From assembly GCF_000473895.1 (NCBI RefSeq), contig NZ_ASSJ01000076.1, forward strand, positions 62,001-126,000: a DNA stretch of 64,000 nucleotides, written 5' to 3'. The notes beneath the pieces are model-generated. The model made no database searches. It saw nothing but the letters and a program-made list of their open reading frames with translations, and was not told the DNA's origin. Positions 1 to 9,052 of this stretch are shown here, piece after piece (position 1 is the first letter of the stretch; each line of letters starts with the position of its first letter). The position numbers were made by a program, and so were the translations under genes. The stretch is from Rubidibacter lacunae KORDI 51-2 (lineage in GTDB: Bacteria > Cyanobacteriota > Cyanobacteriia > Cyanobacteriales > Rubidibacteraceae).

Positions 1-255
1 CTTGGTATTCAAGTAGGTCCACAGTTTGCGCAGAGTTGGGGCTTGCGAGTACGGATTGTTTTGATTGTGTCAGCCCCTGCCCCGAGCAGCAAGGTTGCCG
101 TTTGCGTCCAAGTCCGAACTGCCGTGACTCGGGTCGACCACGTTATCAGGATCCAGACGCTCGTAAGAATTGTGATAATGACAGCAGTTTTGCACACGCG
201 CTCTAGCTTGTCGCGAGACGGCCGTAAGTAACCCCGTTGCCGCGGGCCGATTGAT
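1..255. other. Left-edge stretch, no assignable gene
   Basis: A plus-strand frame is open from base 1 to a stop at 231 and could be the tail of a gene starting outside the window. Its Val/Ile/Arg-rich composition matches nothing I recognise, and other frames through the same bases are also partly open. No function is proposed. Confidence 0.2.
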
Positions 256-996
256 ATGTTGGAGATGCTTAAAGATGGGCTGGACTTCATTCGCAGAGAA
301 CTCGGAGCGGTGTTTGAGGTTCCGGAGCCAGACGAGAGCGTGCCCCCCCAGCACCCGCCTTACCATTACCACCAGCTGCCACTGGGATATTATCAGCCAC
401 CGTCAACGCCCAATTATCCACTGCCTCCGACTGCGGCTCCCGAGGCAAGTCCATTACCGGAAACAGCTCCGGTAGCACCGGCAGTTGCAGCTCCACCAAT
501 ACCTGCTCCGCCCGTTCCCCAAGCAGCCGAGCCGCAGCTGGCCTATCCGACAACAGCTCCTGAGACGCAGGCCTCGCTGGTGCCTCCAACCACGCCCGAG
601 CCCGCGTTGCCGCCACAGGTAACCCAGCAGCAGCCCTCAACACCAGAGGTTGGGCCGCCACCGCCACCGGTGCCGCCGCCGTGCAAGCTCACGCGCGCCG
701 ACGGAATGCTTGCGATGTTGCTGGAGAGCGAACTGAGCAAACTGAGCACCCCGCCGTCGGAAACAGCTTCCATCGCGAATCCGGAACTATGGGACACCCT
801 AGAGAGCGAACTGGGCGATCGCGAGCCAATCGTATCTTCGCCAGTCTGGGGGAGCCTCGAGCGCGAGATCGCCGTCGCCAGGTCGGTCGAGCGCCCCACA
901 CCTGGACAAGCAACCGTACTCGATCTCGGACTTGATGTCGAATTGCAAGCACTCCTAGCACCCACCGATGAAGGCGACGAAAACGGCGAATTATGA
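256..996 (+). CDS. Proline-rich hypothetical protein with repeated LExE motifs
   Basis: This 246-residue protein is not recognised. It has three visible parts. Residues 1-25 form a short helical head. Residues about 26-145 are a low-complexity Pro/Ala/Gln/Val linker with runs of prolines. The tail is acidic and carries spaced look-alike motifs: LLESELS, LWDTLESELGD, VWGSLEREIA and then LGLDVELQALL. Such an arrangement of disordered linker plus repeated short amphipathic motifs suggests a scaffold or adaptor binding a partner several times, but that is inference. There is no signal peptide or membrane segment. The start at 256 is the first ATG after an in-frame stop; no good ribosome-binding site is visible. 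Confidence 0.6.
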   Translation: MLEMLKDGLDFIRRELGAVFEVPEPDESVPPQHPPYHYHQLPLGYYQPPSTPNYPLPPTAAPEASPLPETAPVAPAVAAPPIPAPPVPQAAEPQLAYPTTAPETQASLVPPTTPEPALPPQVTQQQPSTPEVGPPPPPVPPPCKLTRADGMLAMLLESELSKLSTPPSETASIANPELWDTLESELGDREPIVSSPVWGSLEREIAVARSVERPTPGQATVLDLGLDVELQALLAPTDEGDENGEL

Positions 997-1117
997 TGCC
1001 AAGGACCGGTTTTGGAGAGCTATAAAGGTCTTTTTGTTACGGTATCGTGCGTTTTCAAGCGTCCCACGAATACCTTAGAAACGTTGCTTTGCCCGGCACC
1101 CTCGAGATAGCAGAATC

Positions 1118-3121
1118 ATGGCAAGTGTATCTTCGGAACTCACATTGATTTTTGACATGGTAACCGTGCTGGGATCTGCGACGATCGCCGGCTACGTTGC
1201 TAATCGTCTCGGACAACCCGTTTTGTTGGGGTATCTCATCGGCGGCATTGTCGTGGGACCTGCCGGCTTGCATTGGGTAGTCGATGAAGAGGAAGTTCAA
1301 GTTCTGGCTGAAGTTGGAGTAGCCCTTTTGCTCTTCGCCCTGGGTGTAGAGTTTTCCCTGAAAGAACTCCTCCGCATGCGAAAGATTGCTTTGGGAGGGG
1401 GAACGCTCCAAATCTTCCTGACAATAATGCTCGGCGGTGCGCTAGCCTACGGTACCGGATGGGTCAGCACGATTCCAAAAGCTATTTTCCTAGGCTCAGT
1501 GCTCTCGCTTTCTTCAACAGCGGTCGTGTTGAAGAGCCTCATCGAACGCAATGAAGTGCAGACAGTTCACGGACAGATCATGCTAGCGTTGCTGGTCGTG
1601 CAAGATCTGAGTCTGGGGCTAATGTTGGCCATTTTACCTGCCTTAACTCAGCCACCGGAGGTGTTGGGGCAAGCCTTGCTTGTTGCTGCGCTTAAGGTCT
1701 TGCTTTTTATCATAGGAGCGCTCGTTACAGGGAAATACGTTATTCCGTGGCTGGTCCGACAACTCGCTCTCAGCGGTTCCCAAGAAATCTTCCTGTTAGG
1801 CATTTTGGTGATTTGCCTTGGGATTGCTCTGCTCAGCGATCGCTTAGGTTTGGGTATTGCGATGGGAGCTTTCGTGGCGGGGCTGACAATCTCCAACGTG
1901 GAATACGCGGATCATGCTCTAGACCTTGTGTTGCCCATGCGAGACGTATTCGCGACACTTTTTTTTGCCTCGATCGGACTGTTGATCGACCCTCTCTTTC
2001 TCTGGCAGAATGCCTGGATCGTTGCGGGACTCGTGGCGATCGCGATGGTGGGCAAAGCAAGTTTGGTTGCGTCTATCGTCCGGCTTTTCGGATATCCTCT
2101 AAAAACCGCCCTTGTTGTGGGACTTGGGGTAAACCAAATTGGGGAGTTCTCTTTCGTCTTAGCCGGTGTAGCTCGGAGTCAAGAGTTATTCTCCTCGAAC
2201 CTATACAATCTGGCATTGGGCACAACAGCGGCAACCTTGTTAATCACCCCATTTTCGCTTAAGTTGACTCCATATTTGATTCAATATTTAGAGCGATTGC
2301 CACAGTTGAATCGATGGTTCAACCTCAACCCCGAACCTTATTCGTTTGGGCTAGAAGAAAACTTAAGGAATCACGTCGTTGTTGTGGGATACGGGCGCGT
2401 AGGACGAACCCTAGTGCGCATGTTTTATTTTCAGCGCTATCCCATTCTAGTCATCGATAATAACGAAGCGGTATTGCAACACCTTCGAGAAAGGCAAATC
2501 CCCTACCTTTTTGGCGATGCCTCAAGCTCGTTGGTTTTAGAAAAAGCTCAACTGTCCGAGGCGATGGCGATGGCGATCGCGCTTCCCGATCCCGTTGCTA
2601 CCCGCTTGACTCTCAACCGCGCTCTAAGCATTGCCCCAGACCTAGACATTACAGTACGGGCTCATCTCAAAGACGAGATCGAATCCCTCTATCAGCTAGG
2701 TGCCCAGGAGGTGGTTCAACCTGAGTTCGAGGCGGCATTAGAAATGGGAGCTCACATGCTATTGCAATTAGGAGACTCTGCTTATGCCGTTCAACAAGTG
2801 GTGCAACGCTATCGTACCGGCCATTACCGGGAAATCCTACCCGAGCGGGCTGAATACTGGAATTTGAAAGAGTTAGAACTTGCCATTGAGGGCTTACATC
2901 ACGAATGGTATAACGTCACTCCAGATAGCTTACTAGCAGGCGTGACTCTCGGAGCTGCTAATATTCGCCGTCGAACCGGTGCGACGATCATGGCTATCGA
3001 TCGGCACAAACGTTTTTATCAGTATCCTACTGGAGAGATCGATTTAGAAGCAGGCGATCGGTTATTAGTCGTTGGCAGCCCCGAAGAACATCAAAACTTC
3101 CTCAAGATCCTGCGACAGTAG
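1118..3121 (+). CDS. CPA2-family cation/proton antiporter with RCK (TrkA-N and TrkA-C) domains
   Basis: Inner-membrane monovalent cation/H+ antiporter of the KefB/CPA2 type, 667 residues. The N-terminal 400 residues are about twelve hydrophobic segments typical of Na_H_Exchanger domains (GYLIGGIVVGP, ALLLFALGVEFS). Next comes a TrkA-N Rossmann domain starting near residue 425 (VVVVGYGRVGRTL, dinucleotide-binding GxGxxG) and a TrkA-C domain at the C-terminus (GVTLGAANIRRRTGATIMAI). The RCK part should gate transport by nucleotide or ion binding, as known for the family. Length is normal for a full antiporter-RCK fusion. It probably exports K+ or Na+ for ion and pH balance; the cation cannot be read from the sequence. 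Confidence 0.9.
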   Translation: MASVSSELTLIFDMVTVLGSATIAGYVANRLGQPVLLGYLIGGIVVGPAGLHWVVDEEEVQVLAEVGVALLLFALGVEFSLKELLRMRKIALGGGTLQIFLTIMLGGALAYGTGWVSTIPKAIFLGSVLSLSSTAVVLKSLIERNEVQTVHGQIMLALLVVQDLSLGLMLAILPALTQPPEVLGQALLVAALKVLLFIIGALVTGKYVIPWLVRQLALSGSQEIFLLGILVICLGIALLSDRLGLGIAMGAFVAGLTISNVEYADHALDLVLPMRDVFATLFFASIGLLIDPLFLWQNAWIVAGLVAIAMVGKASLVASIVRLFGYPLKTALVVGLGVNQIGEFSFVLAGVARSQELFSSNLYNLALGTTAATLLITPFSLKLTPYLIQYLERLPQLNRWFNLNPEPYSFGLEENLRNHVVVVGYGRVGRTLVRMFYFQRYPILVIDNNEAVLQHLRERQIPYLFGDASSSLVLEKAQLSEAMAMAIALPDPVATRLTLNRALSIAPDLDITVRAHLKDEIESLYQLGAQEVVQPEFEAALEMGAHMLLQLGDSAYAVQQVVQRYRTGHYREILPERAEYWNLKELELAIEGLHHEWYNVTPDSLLAGVTLGAANIRRRTGATIMAIDRHKRFYQYPTGEIDLEAGDRLLVVGSPEEHQNFLKILRQ

Positions 3122-3171
3122 ATGCTGCCGATATTGTTAACATTGCCGAGAACGTTCGAGGTTTGTGGTTG

Positions 3172-3684
3172 ATGGTATCGTCGCGCCGCCTGCTTTATTT
3201 TGCCTACGGCTCGAACATGTTTACGCGGCGGCTGCGCGATCGCGCTCCATCGGCACGGCCTTTTGGGATCGCTCGGCTTCCCGGCCATCGGCTTGCTTGG
3301 CACAAGATCGGGCGCGACGGCTCGGCAAAATGCGATATCCGCGAGACCGGTCGACCCGACGACTTTGTTTGGGGCATCTTGTTCGAGATTGCTAGTGCTG
3401 AGAAGTCCGTACTCGATCGCGCAGAAGGATTAGGTTGCGGATACGAATACAAAACGGTAAGCCTGTTCGCCCAAGGGCTCGCGATCGAAGCAGGAACGTA
3501 TTATGCAACTCACATTGATGTCTCACTACGCCCATTTGACTGGTACCTGAGTTTTGTCCTCGCCGGCGCGCGAGAGCACGGTTTGCCAAGCACCTACTTA
3601 AGCGCGCTAACCTCGATTTCTGCAGTGAATGACCCGGATGTCGACCGCCGAAAGAGAAATCTCGCACTCCTCCAAGGGGCATAG
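3172..3684 (+). CDS. Gamma-glutamylcyclotransferase-like protein
   Basis: Small cytoplasmic enzyme of the GGCT/AIG2-like fold, 170 residues from the ATG at 3172; an in-frame TTG lies 9 bases upstream. The family signature YFAYGSNM is at residues 9-16, and a candidate catalytic glutamate sits in RAEGLGCGYEY. Members cyclise gamma-glutamyl peptides to 5-oxoproline or act on gamma-glutamylamines; the exact substrate is unknown here. It lies 50 bases after the antiporter stop on the same strand and may be read through from it. Length agrees with the family. Confidence 0.82.
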   Translation: MVSSRRLLYFAYGSNMFTRRLRDRAPSARPFGIARLPGHRLAWHKIGRDGSAKCDIRETGRPDDFVWGILFEIASAEKSVLDRAEGLGCGYEYKTVSLFAQGLAIEAGTYYATHIDVSLRPFDWYLSFVLAGAREHGLPSTYLSALTSISAVNDPDVDRRKRNLALLQGA

Positions 3685-3820
3685 TTTTGTCCGGATCGAA
3701 GGACTTGCTGGGTTGGCGAGAGATTTCAAGCACGTTGGTCGGAAAAGTTGCCGGTGGAATGTGCAACTCTGCTCGAACTAGACTCAACGCCACGGCAGTT
3801 GTGTCGAACAACTCAAAAGC

Positions 3821-4236
3821 TTACGCGAAGTTGAAATCGATAAGCGACTTCGATGCTGGCGTCGGCGGTGCCGACGACGGGGTTCTCAACGATTCCTGCT
3901 CGAGTAAGGTACACGCGCGATCTGTCGCGCGCACGCGGATGCCCTGGTAGGTGGCAAACTCGAAGTAGATCCCGTCGGCGTCGGTATCGATCGGCCGATC
4001 GCCATGGAGGGTGGAGCGTCTATGGTTATTTTCAAGTAGCTCGAAGGTGTTGCTGTAGACAACGTCGGGGTCGCTGATGCTGAAGCGACCGGATAGTGAC
4101 GCCATTGAAAATTGTCTCTGACACGCTGAGTTGCTGAGGGAAATAGGTATCTGGGGTCGTTGGAGTGGGTAACAGCGATCGCGCTGGCTGCCATCAAACT
4201 CTTCCACTGCAGAAGTTGGCGCCGTCTCATGGTCAA
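3821..4236 (-). pseudogene. Possible frameshifted gene for a small secreted protein
   Basis: Two overlapping minus-strand frames look like halves of one protein. The frame starting at 4236 begins with an Arg-rich, signal-peptide-like head (MRRRQLLQWKSLMAASAIAV) and soon turns into low-quality sequence. The neighbouring frame supplies a well-formed continuation (FSISDPDVVYSNTFELLENN, DTDADGIYFEFATYQGIRV) down to a stop at 3821. The switch point would lie near 4110, where one inserted or deleted base would join them. I do not recognise the family. It could be a pseudogene, or a single-base sequencing error could hide an intact gene of about 135 residues. Confidence 0.35.
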
Positions 4237-4584
4237 ACCTCCTGATTCGCATACATTAGGCTGAATGAGGCGCGCGTCATCAATTCCAGCGGTATGACGA
4301 CCAGTTTAGACGAGCCAGGTTGCATTCGGGTTGAATCACGATCTCGCCGCTACAGCAGACTAAGATCGGTTGCGAGTTTCACTTCCGGCCGTAGGTAGCA
4401 CTAGAGTACAGCGGCATCCAAATCGTCCGGTTGCAATAGAGTGCTTACAGCACTTACCGAGAGGCGATCCGGGAGAGGGTACGAGCGAGAGCGAGTCGTC
4501 CCCAGATCAAGTGATGTCCTTGCAAAGACGTCATCGCTGAGTGCTACTCGCGGTTACTGGACGGTACGGGGGATTCACCTCTCT
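4237..4584. other. Intergenic, nothing recognised
   Basis: No frame with coding character, tRNA or clear hairpin was seen in these bases between two minus-strand genes. Confidence 0.5.
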
Positions 4585-6126
4585 TCAGTTCGATCGGTTC
4601 TGTGGCTTTAGAGGAATTCCGTTGTTGAAGGTGACGTCACCGGCAAGGTATTGTTTGCCCTCAGGAGCAGGATCCACCGGCAGGCGCTCCTGCTCAACGT
4701 AGCGATCGCCGTCAAAGGTGTGCCTAATGTAGGCAGGCTCAACGCCACCCCCGGACTCCAGTCGGATGAGGTCGTTCCATCCCTCCGTTTTCTCGGCCGA
4801 GACGATGAGCGGCGCGCGACTAATTGGGAAGTTGTTGACCAGGGTGTATTCTCCGTCAGCTTCGGTGAAGAGCAGGAGATTGCAGCCACCGGTGCCGCAG
4901 AAAAAAGGTCCCATGAGGAGCACGAGTGTTTCGTCTATGCCGTCACCATTTAAATCACCCCGACTATAGATGTAGCGAGCGGGACCGCTGCCGAATTCAC
5001 CAATTTCGGTGATGTAGTCGGGCGACACCTCCAAAATTGCCGCCTCGAGCTGGGCATCGGGCTCGGTCTGGAAGCGCACTACGTCGATCGGCTCCCACGC
5101 ATAGATACCCCCATCGGCAAACAAGCTCAGATAAAGCTTGCCCTCTTTGAGGAGATAGGAACGAATGTATCCGGCATCAGCGGCAATCCGTTCGTCGAGA
5201 CTCGGAGCCGGACAAAGAGCTTTGGTGGTTGCAAGCGGACCGAACTGGAAGCGACCGTTTGAATCGTCGTCACTGGGTTCGGCAGACCAGGTACCGTTGG
5301 CGCGATTGCAGTTAAGGCGCATGTTGACCGTGCCATCTGCATTGAGACGCATGATATATAAAGATGGATCGTCCGGGCGAATAGTCCCGATCTCCTCGCT
5401 CATCGATTGGATCTCTACCAAACGCCACTCAGTGTCTGCTAAAGCGACAATCGCCATCGCACTTTGCTCGGAAGCTTCTGCTCCCAGAAAAGTGGGGCCG
5501 AACTCTAGGTTGTCTAAGATCGCCCTCGCTGCAGGCCAATATGCATCGGGCATTGCTGTCGGATAGCGCAAGATCGCCTGAATGGCCTGCCCCTCGGCCT
5601 GACCGAGAAGCACGTAGCCGGATTCCTCGCGCTCGGTGTTGAAGGCGATCGCCATTTCGACCCAATCATAGGGAAACTCGGCTAGGTCGCCCTCGCCAGT
5701 AGGCGTCCAGCCATTGCTATCCAGCAGACCGTTGGGACCCCTAACCAACGCCTCAATCTCGTCTGCAGTTGCGGCTCCCTCAGGCAAAAAGATACCAACC
5801 TCGGCATTGTCGAGGGCGTTCCCTTGCGGTTTGAAGGTAAAGAAGATCTCGATCCCGTCTCCACTCCTATTAGAGGTGACGGTCATCGTCTCGGGATAGA
5901 GCGTGGTTACTGGAATGCCCTCAGCAGTCTGGTTATAGACGATCGAGGCATCAGTTTGAGCATCTTCGGGTGGTTCCACGGGAGCGATCGCGGCATCGGC
6001 GGGTTCTGCCGGGCTCGATTTTTCGGTCGGCTCGGGAGGCGGAGTGCGATTGCAGGCGACCGTCCCAGCAATCCCGAGGGTGGCAAACAAGACCATGATT
6101 GGCATTCTGACTGAGGTTCTGTTCAT
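4585..6126 (-). CDS. META-domain lipoprotein
   Basis: Exported protein of 513 residues. The N-terminus has a hydrophobic stretch ending in a lipobox-like TVAC with Cys25, followed by a Pro/Glu-rich spacer. The centre (about residues 230-320) reads as a META/HslJ-like domain: DTEWRLVEIQ, then LNADGTVNMRLNCNRANGTW and a paired downstream Cys. The C-terminal part (SRGDLNGDGIDETLVLL) resembles a Ca-binding-like DxNxDGxDE loop. META domains occur in envelope-stress proteins, but no biochemical role can be assigned. It stands alone, with long non-coding stretches on both sides. Confidence 0.75.
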   Translation of the reverse strand: MNRTSVRMPIMVLFATLGIAGTVACNRTPPPEPTEKSSPAEPADAAIAPVEPPEDAQTDASIVYNQTAEGIPVTTLYPETMTVTSNRSGDGIEIFFTFKPQGNALDNAEVGIFLPEGAATADEIEALVRGPNGLLDSNGWTPTGEGDLAEFPYDWVEMAIAFNTEREESGYVLLGQAEGQAIQAILRYPTAMPDAYWPAARAILDNLEFGPTFLGAEASEQSAMAIVALADTEWRLVEIQSMSEEIGTIRPDDPSLYIMRLNADGTVNMRLNCNRANGTWSAEPSDDDSNGRFQFGPLATTKALCPAPSLDERIAADAGYIRSYLLKEGKLYLSLFADGGIYAWEPIDVVRFQTEPDAQLEAAILEVSPDYITEIGEFGSGPARYIYSRGDLNGDGIDETLVLLMGPFFCGTGGCNLLLFTEADGEYTLVNNFPISRAPLIVSAEKTEGWNDLIRLESGGGVEPAYIRHTFDGDRYVEQERLPVDPAPEGKQYLAGDVTFNNGIPLKPQNRSN

Positions 6127-6901
6127 GGTTGTTAGAGGCTCAATGAGTACATCCTATGAATTTCGCAGTGTTACTGAGTAGCGCTTCAAGTAGGTTTTGT
6201 TACTAGGTGGGAGTGTCAACGCCAACATCGTCCCCGCAAATGGAATTCCCCTGGACCGAGGCAATAGCACCAGCCGCTCGTTCAAAGCCGACATAAACCA
6301 GAACGATCGCCTGACAATATTTTTTGGTTACTTGAAGATTTGTAACGCAATTGCGGCAGGAACCGCAGAGTTCGTGCCAGCCCCGCCAGCGATTCAAGAT
6401 AAAATACCGAGTCGTGGTCGAAGCCTTCAACGAAGGTTTTGCAACTTCTTATCGGGATTGCCCGGATACCACTTACAGGGTGCGAACCAACTCTATTAGA
6501 TCCTCGATAATGTCGCGATCGCCTTCTGCAAATATCTCTCGACCTCGTTGCCAGACTTAGGGACGGTAAAGACTTTAGCTTGTTCCAAACGTCTGTTTCG
6601 CTCGCAAAAACTGGTTATGGGATTTCATTCGCCCCGATAACACCCCTTAACTTTTTAGAACGACCAATCCGATCGCGGCTGCAACAGTCTCTAGGAGCAT
6701 TCTTGAGTGACGCCTAACGAACTCAGTAGGGATATCAACCCGCAGCGAAGACTATTTAACGTCTAGCCCCCGTCCCTTCGAGTTGAACGATCGGTTGCAA
6801 CAACATACGTCGATTCTGCGATCGCCCAACTCATTACTTACACGCATTCGTCGGAACCGGGTGTGTATTGACGTGCCCAATGGTCTGGCGGCTATTTGCC
6901 C
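6127..6901. other. Intergenic, nothing recognised
   Basis: This 775-base stretch carries only short open frames on both strands, such as a 75-codon minus frame at 6203-6430, without recognisable domains or ribosome-binding sites. No repeat or RNA gene was seen. Confidence 0.45.
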
Positions 6902-8116
6902 TTAAGACCGAGCGTCGATCCCCAGCGAACTCTCTAGCTTTGTCAGCACGAGATCGGCGATCGACTGAATGCGTAACTTGCAAGCCCGAGTCTCGGTGGA
7001 ATCGAACGAGCCGTTTTCCCAGAATTTATTGCTCCCGGCACCGCCGCCGCAAATGCCAAAATATTCGCAGGTCTGACGACAGCGGCCGACACCTGACTTC
7101 ATGTCTCGATAGATCTGCTGAAACTTCTGGGTCGTGCAGACAGACTCCAGGGTGTCGGTTAAAACGTTACCCAAGACAAAATCACCGTAAGGTTGGGTTT
7201 TGACCGAAAGTAATTCCGGGTCGAAGGTGGAAAAGTTGCCTAAGCGATCGACGCTGACGATCGCGAAGGGGTTGTTCATATCCGTGTTGACAAGCCGCTC
7301 GTCATAATAGATCAAACTGCAAATTGATTCGAACTCGCGTAGTTTGAATTCTCCGTTAGTCTGAGTTGTGAGGTCCCAAAAGCGATCGATAAATGCTCGG
7401 TAGCGGTCTTCAATCTCGTGTTTCTGTAAAGACGAACATTGATTGACGCCTTCGGTCTCTTCCATGTTAAAACCGACATCCATGATGCCGTTTTCCACGA
7501 AGAAGTGGAAGAGTTCCTCGGGGTAGTCCAACGAGTCTTCCGTGATGACTGCAATCACATTCCAGTCGACCTCGTGTTCCTGTAAATATCTAATTCCGCG
7601 CATAGCAAGGGCATGGCTGTCTTTACCAGCACGGGTTTTGCGGTGGGCGTCGTGGAGGAAGGCCGGACCGTCAATACTGACACCTACGTGCACCGAGTGC
7701 TGCTTCAGAAACTTGCACCAGGCAGGGCCGATCAGCGTCCCATTGGTCTGAATCGAGTGGTTAAATAAGCAGTCGGTGGTTTTGAATTGTTGCTCGACTT
7801 TCCGAATGCGTTCGAAGGCAGACTCATAATAGGAAATGGGAACCGCAAGCGGTTCGCCTGCATGCCAGCAAATGGTGAAGCCTTGCCCGAGAAAGCGACT
7901 GGTGAAGACTCGTTTGAATATTGGTTCGATTAGATCCAGAGACAGCCGCTCTTTTAAGTGGCGATCGGGCAAATAACAATAGTCACAATCCAGATTGCAA
8001 AAAGAGGTTGGCTGGAGCACCACCAATCCGATAGGTCCGAAACTATCAAGATCGAGGTCGGCATCAGAAGCATCCACTTCTTCTAATCGCGAAGCAGTTG
8101 AGCGATTTGCTATCAT
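6902..8116 (-). CDS. grrM: GrrM-type radical SAM/SPASM peptide maturase
   Basis: Radical SAM enzyme of 404 residues from the ATG at 8116. The CX3CX2C cluster motif binding the catalytic 4Fe-4S centre is Cys40, Cys44 and Cys47 (SFCNLDCDYCYLP). Further family marks are CWHAGEPL and SIQTNGTLI. The C-terminal SPASM-like region carries Cys346, Cys350, Cys356 and Cys379 (CEYFGICGGG), expected to hold auxiliary clusters. Known GrrM enzymes form cyclophane crosslinks between an aromatic side chain and an Asn two residues later in GrrA precursors; the linked grrA fits this. An upstream TTG at 8218 would add 34 residues. No clear ribosome-binding site is seen for either start. Confidence 0.88.
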   Translation of the reverse strand: MIANRSTASRLEEVDASDADLDLDSFGPIGLVVLQPTSFCNLDCDYCYLPDRHLKERLSLDLIEPIFKRVFTSRFLGQGFTICWHAGEPLAVPISYYESAFERIRKVEQQFKTTDCLFNHSIQTNGTLIGPAWCKFLKQHSVHVGVSIDGPAFLHDAHRKTRAGKDSHALAMRGIRYLQEHEVDWNVIAVITEDSLDYPEELFHFFVENGIMDVGFNMEETEGVNQCSSLQKHEIEDRYRAFIDRFWDLTTQTNGEFKLREFESICSLIYYDERLVNTDMNNPFAIVSVDRLGNFSTFDPELLSVKTQPYGDFVLGNVLTDTLESVCTTQKFQQIYRDMKSGVGRCRQTCEYFGICGGGAGSNKFWENGSFDSTETRACKLRIQSIADLVLTKLESSLGIDARS

Positions 8117-8586
8117 GATTGATTTAAAATCTGGGAAAATACGATAACAGGCATTGCGGCTTAAGCGTTGATTGATTAAAACATTGGCAGCTATGCAGTT
8201 AGCAAAGCCACCGGCCAAAGCGACAGTTGATAAAACCTTCCCCTAGTTGAACTCTTAATGAAAATTCTGCAATCCCGCCATCCTATGAACTGGCTGCAAT
8301 TGGCATAATCAACTTGCCGGCTCGGGCGTCTATCCAACCTACTCAAAGCCGATCTGAGTCTTATGCGGCTCCTTGGGACTGGGATAATTCACCCTCCCGT
8401 TAGCTAAGGGCACCGTGATTCGGGTGAACCCAAATCTATAGAGCTGAACCCCTCTCGGTCTGTTTGCGAGCTGGAAGGGTACGGGGGGTAGTAGCAGCTT
8501 GGTAAGACCTAACTGGTCGATCCATTAAAGGACCGACCATCCAGATCGTTATTGAGCATTCCAACTAACTAATCTAGAACTAATGA
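8117..8586. other. Long spacer between grrA and grrM
   Basis: There are 470 bases without a recognisable gene inside the RiPP locus. Besides the hairpin at 8514-8539, I see no convincing promoter or ORF. In-frame codons upstream of grrM contain a GGFAN string like the precursor motifs, most likely by chance. Confidence 0.5.
8514..8539 (-). terminator. Intercistronic hairpin downstream of grrA
   Basis: Read on the minus strand, TGGTCGGTCC and GGATCGACCA form a 10-bp stem with one G-U pair around a TTTAAT loop, beginning 47 bases after the grrA stop. No T-run follows, so it is a weak terminator at best. It may instead be an RNA-stability or processing element that keeps precursor mRNA above maturase mRNA. 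Confidence 0.4.
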
Positions 8587-8946
8587 CTAACGAACGTTGA
8601 CGAAGCCACCACCACCACGTCTATTCACGAAGCCGCCGCCATCGCGGTTATTAATGAAGCCACCACTATCTCGCCATCCGTTCGGCCAGACCCGCCGGTT
8701 GGCGAACCCGCCGCCATTGATCCACCCAGCTTGCAAATGTTCTATCTCTGCTGCTGTCGATGCGGGCAGTTGGCCTTCTCTCTGACGTAGGGCAGCAGAA
8801 AGCCGGGTTAGGCGACTCTCCACTGATTGTCCGTGGCGATCTGCATGCAGTTCGGATAGGTCACCGGCTGCAGTTGCGGTTTGGGCAGTCAGTGCGGATA
8901 AAGCCATCATGAAGCCGACCAAACCTACTTGCGTACTAATTTTCAA
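8587..8946 (-). CDS. grrA: GrrA-type cyclophane RiPP precursor
   Basis: Precursor peptide of 119 residues. Residues 1-27 form a Sec-type signal peptide ending ATAA. Residues 28-74 are a charged leader, and residues 75-119 are a Gly/Asn/Arg core. The core holds seven aromatic-X-Asn/Asp triplets: W75-I-N, F81-A-N, W87-P-N, W91-R-D, F97-I-N, F106-V-N and F115-V-N. In the described GrrA/OscA family such triplets are crosslinked into three-residue cyclophanes by GrrM. The start is a TTG at 8946, placed 8 bases after a good AGGAG at 8955-8959; internal ATGs would cut the signal peptide. The product should be exported; its function is unknown. Confidence 0.88.
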   Translation of the reverse strand: MKISTQVGLVGFMMALSALTAQTATAAGDLSELHADRHGQSVESRLTRLSAALRQREGQLPASTAAEIEHLQAGWINGGGFANRRVWPNGWRDSGGFINNRDGGGFVNRRGGGGFVNVR

Positions 8947-9052
8947 CGAACTTGCTCCTAAGAAACTCAGTTGCTATGGGATGGGGAACGGTATTCAGTT
9001 GGTTAGAACCAGAGGTGCTTTTGAAGGTGACTCCGAACCGTAATTTGGACTA

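Noticed and set aside
8117..8245. Open codons upstream of grrM contain GGFAN, like a second precursor core
   Set aside because: A single motif occurrence, no start codon with ribosome-binding site, and the frame runs directly into grrM; best explained as chance or a leader stretch.
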